From NCBI RefSeq assembly GCF_014204945.1, contig NZ_JACHMN010000003.1, positions 2,170,001 through 2,234,000 of the forward strand: DNA of 64,000 nt. Reading direction: 5' to 3'. Origin of the DNA: Allocatelliglobosispora scoriae (GTDB taxonomy: Bacteria; Actinomycetota; Actinomycetes; Mycobacteriales; Micromonosporaceae). Both the position numbers and the translations under genes were made by a program. Of this stretch, positions 17,604-25,218 are shown piece by piece. A model generated the notes under the pieces. It searched no databases. It was not told the origin of the DNA and saw only the letters and a list, made by a program, of their open reading frames with translations. Position 1 is the first letter of the stretch. Every line of letters begins with the position of its first letter.

Positions 17604-18335
17604 TCAGTGCTGCTGGACGGCTAGGGCGAGGGCGGCGGAGAGGCCGTTGGCGCTGCCGACCGGGGCCGACGGCAGGATGATCGCCCGGCACCCGGCCGCC
17701 ACGGCACCCGCGTCGGCGGCCGTGTCGCCCACCATGATCGTGCGCTCCGGTGGCGTACCGAGCAGGGCACAGGCGCGCAGGAAGATCTTGGGATCGGGCT
17801 TGATCAGGCCGATCTCGTAGCTCAACATCACCGGCACGTCGCCGAAGCCCCAGACCTCCAGCATCGGCCGGATGTCGAAGCCGATGTTGCTGACGACGCC
17901 GACCGCCACCCCCGCCTCACGGAGCGCGTTCACCGTGGGCAGCGCGTCGGCGTAGGGCACCCAGCCCTCGGCGAGCAGGACCCGCTCGTAGACCGCTTCG
18001 GCGAAGCCCTCGATGTCGCAGACGACGGTCGCGGCGAGCCCGGTATAGGCCTCGCGGTGGGCGTACTCATAGAGGTCTCGGTTTGCCCAGACCTCAGCCA
18101 ACTGCGGCGGGATGCGGACCGGCCGCCCGGAACCGGGCAGGCCACCCGCGGCCGCGAGCCGATCGGCGAGCACGGTCGCCCGGCCGCGATCGATCGACGC
18201 ACCGCACGCCGCGGCGGCCTCGGTCACCCAGAGCACCGGGTCCACCGTGGTCGCGAGCGTGCCGTGGAAGTCGAAGAGGACGGCGTCGGCGCCTCGCGCC
18301 GGGTACGCCGTCGGCGTGCCCTCATCATCTGCCAC
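17604..18335 (-). CDS. HAD-family hydrolase
   Basis: The 243-residue protein is a HAD phosphatase of the phosphoglycolate-phosphatase/HAD-IA type. Motif I is FDFHGT: Asp22 is the nucleophile, but the usual second Asp (general acid) is His24. Motif II (VVSNIG), the conserved Lys of motif III (LIKPDPKIF) and motif IV (MVGDTAADAGA) are clear. The GTG start at 18335 has a leaderless TAGGGT promoter. The His at the acid position may change activity; substrate unknown. Confidence 0.85.
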   Translation of the reverse strand: MADDEGTPTAYPARGADAVLFDFHGTLATTVDPVLWVTEAAAACGASIDRGRATVLADRLAAAGGLPGSGRPVRIPPQLAEVWANRDLYEYAHREAYTGLAATVVCDIEGFAEAVYERVLLAEGWVPYADALPTVNALREAGVAVGVVSNIGFDIRPMLEVWGFGDVPVMLSYEIGLIKPDPKIFLRACALLGTPPERTIMVGDTAADAGAVAAGCRAIILPSAPVGSANGLSAALALAVQQH

Positions 18336-18341
18336 CCGTGC

Positions 18342-18347
18342 ACCCTA
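18342..18347 (-). promoter_or_regulatory. -10 element TAGGGT of the HAD gene (leaderless)
   Basis: On the minus strand TAGGGT ends 6 nt before the GTG at 18335. This shows the same arrangement works on both strands. Confidence 0.6.
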
Positions 18348-18448
18348 TCTAACGGACAGTTACCCCTTCGCGCCCTCCCGTGCGGTGTCGCGCGGTTGAT
18401 CTCCCGGGCAGGTGACTCGCGGGCGGGGAGGCTCTACCGTTGCGCGGT

Positions 18449-19048
18449 GTGACTGACCCCCTCGGCACCGTCGCCACCGCGATCGGCGTCTTCGCCGGTA
18501 CCAACATCGACGACCTCATCGTCCTGACCGTGCTCTTCCTCGCCGCGCGGGCGACCGGTCGGCCCCGGCCGTGGCAGATCTGGGTCGGCCAGGCAACCGG
18601 GATCGCGCTGCTCGTCACCGCCTCGGCCGCGATGGCACTCGGGCTCGCCGCCATCCCTGACGAATGGGTCGGGCTGCTCGGCCTGGTGCCGCTCGGCCTC
18701 GGGATCTGGGGGTTCGTGCAGGTGTTCCGCGGCGGTGACGAGGCCGAGCCGCCCGTCGTGGCGGCCGGTGCGCTCGCGGTCGCCGGGCTCACCGTGGCGA
18801 ACGGGGCGGACAACATCGCGGTCTACGCCCCCGTCTTCCGTACGCTGGGGCTGACCGGCACCCTGCTGACGATCGGGGTGTTCGCGCTGCTGGTGGCGGT
18901 GTGGTGCGCGGCGGGGTCGTGGCTGGGGTCGCACCGGGCGGTGGTCGCGGTGATGCGCCGGCACGGCCACTGGCTCGTACCGGCGGTCTTCGTCGCGATC
19001 GGCGTTGTGATCATCCTCGAGTCCGGCGTCCTGGCCCGGCTGCTCTGA
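18449..19048 (+). CDS. CadD-family cadmium/cation resistance transporter
   Basis: The protein of about 199 residues has five or six membrane helices and the CadD-family signature [15 protein letters not shown] near the N-terminus, with a second [13 protein letters not shown] repeat in the middle. The two ND/D motifs in equivalent helices are typical. GTG 18449 is the likely start; a TTG at 18440 is possible. Family members confer cadmium or other cation tolerance, but the substrate here is not known. A long repeat-rich gap follows. Confidence 0.82.
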   Translation: MTDPLGTVATAIGVFAGTNIDDLIVLTVLFLAARATGRPRPWQIWVGQATGIALLVTASAAMALGLAAIPDEWVGLLGLVPLGLGIWGFVQVFRGGDEAEPPVVAAGALAVAGLTVANGADNIAVYAPVFRTLGLTGTLLTIGVFALLVAVWCAAGSWLGSHRAVVAVMRRHGHWLVPAVFVAIGVVIILESGVLARLL

Positions 19049-19088
19049 CCCCGCCCCGCCCCGCGCCGCCACTCGCCCTGACGGTCTG

Positions 19089-19154
19089 GTCACGTAGTGC
19101 AGCACAGCGTGGCCTCGCGCAGCGATGTGGCCACGGTGTGCTGCACAACGTGAC
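19089..19154. repeat. Family C palindromic repeat, copy 1 (66 bp)
   Basis: The element runs from GTCACGTAGTGCAGC to its near inverse GCTGCACAACGTGAC, with GTGGCC/GGCCAC inside. Other copies are at 31534, 34459 and 42244. It lies 40 nt after the CadD-type gene. Confidence 0.85.
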
Positions 19155-19219
19155 GGGAAGTGCGGCTGGCGCCGGCTGTCGGGAGTGCGGCTCGCCTGTG
19201 GGGGCGCTAGCCGGGCCAT

Positions 19220-19292
19220 GATCGCGTTGTTTGTCGGAAGTTGGCCCCTCCGCAGGCGCGGGAAGGGCTTGCTTCCCGGAAACAACGCGATC
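19220..19292. repeat. Family A 73-bp palindromic repeat, copy 2
   Basis: Ends GATCGCGTTGTTT and AAACAACGCGATC are exact inverse complements. It aligns without gaps to the four other copies. It lies between family C copy 1 and the 18-bp tandem array. Confidence 0.88.
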
Positions 19293-19350
19293 ATGGACCG
19301 TGCATTGGCGCCGGGTGTCCCAGCTTGCTGTGCGCGCGCACGCGTTGAGC

Positions 19351-19638
19351 GGGCCCGCGTACCCGGGCGGGCCCGCGTACCCGGGCGGGCCCGCGTACCC
19401 GGGCGGGCCCGCGTACCCGGGCGGGCCCGCGTACCCGGGCGGGCCCGCGTACCCGGGCGGGCCCGCGTACCCGGGCGGGCCCGCGTACCCGGGCGGGCCC
19501 GCGTACCCGGGCGGGCCCGCGTACCCGGGCGGGCCCGCGTACCCGGGCGGGCCCGCGTACCCGGGCGGGCCCGCGTACCCGGGCGGGCCCGCGTACCCGG
19601 GCGGGCCCGCGTACCCGGGCGGGCCCGCGTACCCGGGC
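19351..19638. repeat. 16 perfect copies of an 18-bp tandem repeat
   Basis: The unit GGGCCCGCGTACCCGGGC is repeated exactly 16 times without a single change. Each unit holds a near-palindrome centred on GTAC (GCCCGCGTACCCGGGC, one mismatched pair). The period is a multiple of three and free of stops, so all frames stay open. The array nevertheless shows no sign of being coding: it has no ribosome site and no recognisable flanking protein. Perfect identity suggests recent expansion. The last copy runs into the 67-bp palindrome that follows. Confidence 0.95.
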
Positions 19639-19698
19639 GGGTAAGGACCGGTGCCGCAACTCTTCAAGAGTTGCGGCACCGGTCCTTACCCGCCCGGG
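19632..19698. repeat. 67-bp perfect palindrome (family B core), likely terminator
   Basis: Two 33-nt arms pair perfectly around base 19665. The centre is AACTCTTCAAGAGTT, the family B core, flanked by GCCGC/GCGGC. The outer 7-10 bp are made from the last tandem unit and its inverse. It lies 6 nt past the stop of the minus-strand glycosyltransferase gene, where it would work as a terminator. Confidence 0.92.
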
Positions 19699-19703
19699 CC
19701 AGG

Positions 19704-21758
19704 TCAGGAGAGGGGCGCCGTGAGGTCGTAGACGGTCTGGCCGCCGACGGTCTTCGCGGTGTAGTTCTCCGCCACCCAGGCGCTGATCGCGCTGCTGCTG
19801 CCGCCGCCACGGCCGCCACCCTGGCCGCCGCCGATGAGGTAGCCGATCTGCCCGTCCTGCACCCACTGCTGGAACTGCGCCAGCGTCGGTGCCGGATCGC
19901 CGGACCAGCCGCCCATGCCCATCACCGCCTTGCCCGTGGCGAGCTCCAGCGTCGCCGCGCTCTGCGCACCGGAGACCGCCGCCGCCCAGGTCGTGTCGGT
20001 CGCGGTGAGCAGTGCGGTGAGCTCGGCGGAGGTCGCACCGCCGCCACCGAATCCGCCGCCACCGACCATTCCGCCGGCTGCCCCGCCCGAAGCCGCCCCG
20101 CCCACCGCTGGACCACCCGCACCGCCCGGCAGAGCGGAGCCGGGAGCAGCGCCGATACCGGGAGCGGTGCCGGAACCGCCGCCGAACCCGCCCCGCCCGC
20201 CGTCCGGCCGGCCCGCGCCGCCCGCGCCGCCCGGACCACCCATCCCGGGCATGCCGCCCATGCCGCGGCCGCCCGCCGACGTCGCGGGTCCGGCGAGCGG
20301 CGTACTCCCGGTGTGCGCGGTTCCGGCGGTCTGCAGCGCATACGCCGCCGGAGCCGCGAGTAACGCCCCCAGCGCCCCGATCGCACCCGCGAGCGCCAGA
20401 CGCCGAGCCGGGACCAGCAGCCCCGCTACGGCGATCACAGCCGCCGCAACCACCACCCACGCCAACCACGGCTGCCAGTCGGCCCGGCCGAGCAGCGTGA
20501 CCGCCCACCAGGCGCTGACCACGACCGCGGCAGCCAGGATGATCCGGGCGGTCCAGCCGTCCCGCGCCCGCCACAGCAGCACGCCGCCCCCGCCGATCAG
20601 CGCGCCGAGGGCGGGTGCCATTGCGACGGTGTAGTACTCGTGGACGATGCCCTCCATCAGGCTGAACACGAGCGCGTGCGTGATCAGCCAGGTGCCCCAG
20701 AGCAGCAGTCCGGCCCGAGCGGCGTCGGTCCGCGGCCGCCGCGCGGTCACCCACAGCCCGCCGCCGAGCGCGATCAGCGCCGCCGGGAGCAGCCAGGACG
20801 CCTGCGCGCCCATCGTGTCGTTGAAGAGCCGCAGCAGCCCGGCCGCGCCGCCGAAACCGCCCCCGCCGCCGCCGAAACCGCCGCCGGGGCCACCGCCCTC
20901 ACCGCCGGTGATCCGGCTCAGCCCGTTGTAGCCGAGGGTCAGCTCCAGGATGGAGTTCCCCGTCGACCCGCCGATGTAGGGCCGCGATCCGGCGGGCCAG
21001 AGCTCGACGAGCGCCACCCACCAGCCCGCGCCGACGATCATGGCTCCGGCGGCGGCGAGCAGCTGCCGGACCCGCTTCCAGACTCCGACCGGCGCGCAGA
21101 CCAGGTAGACGATCGCGAGCGCGGGCAGCACCAGGAACGCCTGCATCATCTTCGTCAGGTAAGCGAGTCCGACGAGCCCGCCCGCGAGCAGCAGCCACCG
21201 GGTCAGCCCCCGCTCCAGGGCCCGCGTCACCGCGTAGGCGGCGGCGACGAGCAGCAGCGTGAGCAGCGCGTCCGGGTTGTTGAAGCGGAACATCAGCGCC
21301 GCGACCGGGGTCAACGCCAGCACCACCCCGGCGATGAGCCCGGCGGTGCCGCCCGCCCAGCGCCGCACGGCCGCATGGGTGAGCGCGACGGCGGCGACCC
21401 CGCAGAGCGCCTGCGGCACGAGCACGCTCCAGCTGGAGAAGCCGAAGATCCGCGCCGAGATCTCCATCAGCCACAGCGACGCGGGTGTCTTGTCGACGGT
21501 GATGAAGTTCGCCGAGTCCAGCGAACCGAAGAGCATCGCCTTCCAGTCCTGGGTCCCGGCCTGCACCGCCGCCGCGTAGTAGCCGTTGCCCCAGCCCGAC
21601 GCCGCGAGATTCCACAGGTAGAGCAGTCCGGTGCCGACGAGCAGCGCGGCGAGCGCGATCCGCTCGGTCGTCGGCCGCCGCGAGCTGCGCGGTGTCTCGA
21701 CAACCTCGGCGGGTACGCCCGCAGCCGCCCGCTCGGTCTCGAAGTCCAGCATGGTCAT
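19704..21758 (-). CDS. YkcB-like membrane glycosyltransferase (GT39/ArnT-like), second copy
   Basis: The 684-residue GT-C-type enzyme has about a dozen membrane helices and is expected to use a polyprenyl-phosphate sugar on the outer face. It shows FITVDKTPASLWLM, MFRFNNPDALLTLLL and YIGGSTGNSILELTLGYNG, all shared with the paralogue at 23005. A Gly-rich stretch follows about residue 280 and a longer one lies at about 470-570. The last 110 residues form the extracytoplasmic domain of the YkcA/YkcB family (FQQWVQDGQIGYLIGG). The ATG overlaps the previous stop by 4 nt (ATGA) behind GAGAAAGGG. It ends the operon. Confidence 0.85.
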   Translation of the reverse strand: MTMLDFETERAAAGVPAEVVETPRSSRRPTTERIALAALLVGTGLLYLWNLAASGWGNGYYAAAVQAGTQDWKAMLFGSLDSANFITVDKTPASLWLMEISARIFGFSSWSVLVPQALCGVAAVALTHAAVRRWAGGTAGLIAGVVLALTPVAALMFRFNNPDALLTLLLVAAAYAVTRALERGLTRWLLLAGGLVGLAYLTKMMQAFLVLPALAIVYLVCAPVGVWKRVRQLLAAAGAMIVGAGWWVALVELWPAGSRPYIGGSTGNSILELTLGYNGLSRITGGEGGGPGGGFGGGGGGFGGAAGLLRLFNDTMGAQASWLLPAALIALGGGLWVTARRPRTDAARAGLLLWGTWLITHALVFSLMEGIVHEYYTVAMAPALGALIGGGGVLLWRARDGWTARIILAAAVVVSAWWAVTLLGRADWQPWLAWVVVAAAVIAVAGLLVPARRLALAGAIGALGALLAAPAAYALQTAGTAHTGSTPLAGPATSAGGRGMGGMPGMGGPGGAGGAGRPDGGRGGFGGGSGTAPGIGAAPGSALPGGAGGPAVGGAASGGAAGGMVGGGGFGGGGATSAELTALLTATDTTWAAAVSGAQSAATLELATGKAVMGMGGWSGDPAPTLAQFQQWVQDGQIGYLIGGGQGGGRGGGSSSAISAWVAENYTAKTVGGQTVYDLTAPLS

Positions 21759-23008
21759 GCCCTTTCTCCCGGGACGACAGTGACGGTGGAACCGAAGACC
21801 CACGACCGCAGCAGCGTGAAGCGCAGCAGGGTGGCGGTGAGGTTGGCGGCGATCAGCACCGCGAGCTCGGTCGAGCGGGACGGGTCCGGTGCGAGCGCGT
21901 GCAGCAGCCCCAGCGAGCCGCTCGTCACCACCAGGCCGAGCACGAAGATCAGCATCCCCTGGGCCTGGTGGCGCAGCGCGTCGGCGGACCCCCGGATGCC
22001 GAAGGTGAGGCGCCGGTTCGCCGCCGTGTTCGCGACCGCGGTGACCGCCAGCGCGGCGAAGTTGGCGCCCTGCGCACCCAGCACCGGCCGGGCAAGCGCG
22101 AAGAGCACCAGGTAGGCGAGGGTGCTCGCCACCCCGACGAGCCCGAACCGGACCACCTGCCGCAGCAGCGTCCCGTGCCCGGCCTGCTCGTCGAGGAGCT
22201 GGGGCTCCCGGCCGAGCTGCTCGCGCAGCCGTTGCAGCGGCAGGGCGCCGGTGAGCAGTGCCGTGCCGAGCCGGGCGATGCCGCGCAGGTCGGCGGCGAC
22301 GGTGGCGCGGATGTCGACCCTGCTGTCGGGGTCGTCGACCCAGTCCACGGGTACCTCGTGGATGCGCATCCCGCTGTTCTGCGCGAGGACCAGCAGCTCT
22401 GTGTCGAAGAACCAGCCGGTGTCCTGGACCAGCGGCAGCAGCTCCCGCGCCACGTCGGCGCGGATCGCCTTGAACCCGCACTGCGCGTCGGAGAAGGACG
22501 CGGCGAGGGTGCCCCGCAGCAGCAGGTTGTAGCCGCGCGAGATCACCTCCCGCTTGGCGCCCCGGACCACCCGCGACTGCCGGGCGAGCCGGGTACCGAT
22601 CGCGAGGTCGGAGTGGCCCGAGACGAGCGGCGCCACCAGCGGCGGCAGCGCCGCGAGGTCGGTGGAGAGGTCCACGTCGAGGTAGGCGAGGACCGGTGCG
22701 GGCGAGCCCAGCCACGCGTGCCGCAGCGCCCGTCCCCGGCCCTTCTCGTCGAGCCGCACCACCCTGACCTCCGGCAGCTCGGCGGCGAGCCCGGCTGCCA
22801 CCGCGGCGGTGCCGTCGACGCTGGCGTTGTCGGCGATCGTGATCCGGAACCGGTAGGGCAGGTTCGCGACGAGGTAGCCGTGCAGTCGGCGTACGCAGGG
22901 GGCGAGGTCGGCCTCCTCGTTGTAGACGGGCACCACGACATCGAGGACGAGCTGCGTCGCCGCGGTCTCGATCGGTTGCCGTCGGGATCGGGCCGGTGCG
23001 GTGATCAT
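21755..23008 (-). CDS. YkcC-like GT2 glycosyltransferase fused to a GtrA domain
   Basis: The 417-residue protein joins a family 2 glycosyltransferase (about residues 20-260: VVVPVYNEEADL, ADNASVDGT, LDVDLSTD) to a GtrA-like four-helix membrane domain (about 280-405, starting VVRFGLVGVASTLAYLV). The first part would load a sugar onto polyprenyl phosphate and the second may help flip it. The neighbouring YkcB-like enzymes would use the product. Its ATG overlaps the upstream stop by 4 nt and its stop overlaps the next start by 4 nt, so all three genes are translationally coupled. Confidence 0.88.
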   Translation of the reverse strand: MITAPARSRRQPIETAATQLVLDVVVPVYNEEADLAPCVRRLHGYLVANLPYRFRITIADNASVDGTAAVAAGLAAELPEVRVVRLDEKGRGRALRHAWLGSPAPVLAYLDVDLSTDLAALPPLVAPLVSGHSDLAIGTRLARQSRVVRGAKREVISRGYNLLLRGTLAASFSDAQCGFKAIRADVARELLPLVQDTGWFFDTELLVLAQNSGMRIHEVPVDWVDDPDSRVDIRATVAADLRGIARLGTALLTGALPLQRLREQLGREPQLLDEQAGHGTLLRQVVRFGLVGVASTLAYLVLFALARPVLGAQGANFAALAVTAVANTAANRRLTFGIRGSADALRHQAQGMLIFVLGLVVTSGSLGLLHALAPDPSRSTELAVLIAANLTATLLRFTLLRSWVFGSTVTVVPGERA

Positions 23009-25059
23009 GAATTCTCCTTCGTCAGGTCGTAGACGGTGACGCCGCCGACGGTGCTCGACGCGTAGTGCTCGGCCACCCAGGCCGTGATCTGCTGAGCGAC
23101 GTCGCTGCCGCTGCTCGCCCCCATGCCGAAACCCGAACCGCCGATCAGGTAGTGGATGCGTCCCTGCGCGACCCACTGCTGGAACTGGGCGAGGCCGGGC
23201 GCGGCGTCGGTGCCGTTGAACCCGCCCAGCGCCATCACCGGGAGCTGTGTGGCGAGCTGGTACCCGGCCGCGTTGTTGGCGCCGGTCGTCGCGGCCACCC
23301 AGTCATAGGCGTCGGCGTCGGCGGTGAGGAGTGCCTGGAGTTCGGTGCTCGGGGTGGTGGCGTTGAGCAGGCCGCCCATGCCGCCGCGTCCGCCGCCGCG
23401 GAAGGCGCCGGTGCCCGTACCCCCGCCGGTTCCCCCCGGTGCCGTGCCGTCAGGGGCCATCGGACCGGTGGGGCCGGCCTGGCCGGTGCCCTGTGCCGGA
23501 CCACCGGGGAGCGTGCCCTGGCCGCCGGGCATGCCGCGCCCCGCGCCGCCCCGGTTGCCGCCGGGGCCGCCGCCACCCGGGCCGCCCATGCCGCCGGTCG
23601 CGGGACCGGCCGTGGGGATCGCGCCGGTGTGGGCCGTCGCGGCCGTCTGGAGGGCGAAGGCCGCGGGTCCGGCGAGGGCGACCACGAGGCCGGCGAGTGC
23701 CACGGTGCGCTGGGTCCAGCCGGGCAGCAGCCGGGCCGCGAGCAGCGCGGAGGCGATGGCGATCGCACCGACCAGGATCGCCTGGCGCAGCCACGGGTAG
23801 AAGGTCGCAGCCTGGCCGAGCAGGGTGAAGGACCACCAGCCGGTGCCCGCGAGCGCCGCTGCGGCGGCGGCCGCGGCCCAGGCGTGCTCGCGATTGCGCC
23901 ACAGCAGCGCCGCGCCCGTGCCGATGACCGCGCCGATCGCCGGGGCGAGGGCCACGGTGTAGTAGGAGTGGAAGATTCCGGCCATGAAGCTGAAGACGAG
24001 CCAGGTCGTCACGAGCCAGCCGCCCCACAGCAGGAATCCGGCCCGGATCCGGTCCGTGCGCGGCCGCCGCCAGGTCGCCGCGATCCCCACGGCGAGCAGC
24101 ACCAGCGCGGTCGGCAGCAGCCAGGACGCCTGGCTCGCCATCTCGCTGCCGAACAGGCGCTGCCAGCCGGTCTCGCCCCAGCCGTTGCCGCCGCCGACGC
24201 TGCCGGTCTCGTCGCCGGTGAGGCGGCCGAAGCCGTTGTAGCCGAGCGTCAGCTCCAGCACGCTGTTGTCCTGCGTGCCGCCGATGTAGGGGCGCGAGCT
24301 CGCCGGCCACAGCTCCACGATCAGCACCCACCACCCGGCCGCCGCGACCATCACGCCGGTCGCCGCCGCGAGCTGCCAGGCCCGCCGCCCGAGGCCGCGC
24401 GGTCCGAAGATCAGATACACCAGGCCGAACGCGGGGAGTACGAGCAGCGCCTGCAGCATCTTGGCGAGGAAGGCGAAGCCGATCGCACTCCCGGCGAGCA
24501 GCAGCCACCTCGTCTGCCCGAACTCCAGTGCCCGGGTCACCCCGTAGGCGGCCGCGATCAGCAGCAGCACGAGCAGCGCGTCGGGGTTGTTGAAGCGGAA
24601 CATCAGCGCCGCGACCGGGGTGGTGGCGAGCACGGCACCGGCGATCAGCCCCGCACCCGGCCCCGACCAGCGGCGTACGGTGGCGTACAGCAGGCCGACC
24701 GAGGCGATTCCGCACAGCGCCTGCGGCAGCAGGACGGCGACGGAGTTCAGCCCGAAGAGGCGGACGGATATCGCCATCAGCCACACCGCGGCCGGGGCCT
24801 TGTCGACGGTGATGAAGTTCGACGAGTCCAGGGAGCCGAAGAAGAGCGCCTTCCAGCTCTGCGATCCGGCCTGGGCCGCGGCGGCGTAGTAGGGATTGGC
24901 CCAGCCCGATCGGGACAGCCCGATCAGGTAGAGCGCCGCCGTGGCGGCGAGCAGCAGGGCCACCGCGATCGTGCCGGCTCTGGGCCGCCGTCGGCGGGGA
25001 GCCGCGCTCGCGTCGACCGGTGCGGTGGTGAGCCCGGGAGCAGGCAGGATGCTGGTCAT
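23005..25059 (-). CDS. YkcB-like membrane glycosyltransferase (GT39/ArnT-like), first copy
   Basis: The 684-residue protein has the same length and layout as the paralogue at 19704: N-terminal helix, FITVDKAPAAVWLM, MFRFNNPDALLVLLL, YIGGTQDNSVLELTLGYNG, about a dozen helices, a Gly/Pro-rich linker (about residues 480-575) and the C-terminal YkcA/B-type domain (FQQWVAQGRIHYLIGG). Equal length and collinear motifs point to gene duplication flanking the GT2 gene. It is first in the operon; ATG 25059 (MTSILPAPG) is the likely start although no clear ribosome site is seen. It diverges from helY. Confidence 0.85.
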   Translation of the reverse strand: MTSILPAPGLTTAPVDASAAPRRRRPRAGTIAVALLLAATAALYLIGLSRSGWANPYYAAAAQAGSQSWKALFFGSLDSSNFITVDKAPAAVWLMAISVRLFGLNSVAVLLPQALCGIASVGLLYATVRRWSGPGAGLIAGAVLATTPVAALMFRFNNPDALLVLLLIAAAYGVTRALEFGQTRWLLLAGSAIGFAFLAKMLQALLVLPAFGLVYLIFGPRGLGRRAWQLAAATGVMVAAAGWWVLIVELWPASSRPYIGGTQDNSVLELTLGYNGFGRLTGDETGSVGGGNGWGETGWQRLFGSEMASQASWLLPTALVLLAVGIAATWRRPRTDRIRAGFLLWGGWLVTTWLVFSFMAGIFHSYYTVALAPAIGAVIGTGAALLWRNREHAWAAAAAAAALAGTGWWSFTLLGQAATFYPWLRQAILVGAIAIASALLAARLLPGWTQRTVALAGLVVALAGPAAFALQTAATAHTGAIPTAGPATGGMGGPGGGGPGGNRGGAGRGMPGGQGTLPGGPAQGTGQAGPTGPMAPDGTAPGGTGGGTGTGAFRGGGRGGMGGLLNATTPSTELQALLTADADAYDWVAATTGANNAAGYQLATQLPVMALGGFNGTDAAPGLAQFQQWVAQGRIHYLIGGSGFGMGASSGSDVAQQITAWVAEHYASSTVGGVTVYDLTKENS

Positions 25060-25218
25060 GGCGGTGAGCCTGACAGCGGCGTGTCTGCACCGACTCGGAC
25101 TTGGCTGGGTGTCACCTGGGGGTATGTCCGTAATTCGCTGGTCTGAAAGCCGACGCCGCCCCGTTCTGCGCAGCCCCCGAGCCGCAAACTGTCGCCTCTG
25201 CGCTATAGCCTGTGAATC

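Noticed and set aside
19351-19638. CRISPR array
   Set aside because: The repeats are directly adjacent with no spacers, and no cas genes are present.
19011-19679. Open frames through the 18-bp array giving GPAYPG, RVPGRA or YAGPPG repeats
   Set aside because: The period is a multiple of three without stops, so all frames are open. No ribosome site, signal peptide or conserved flank supports a protein.
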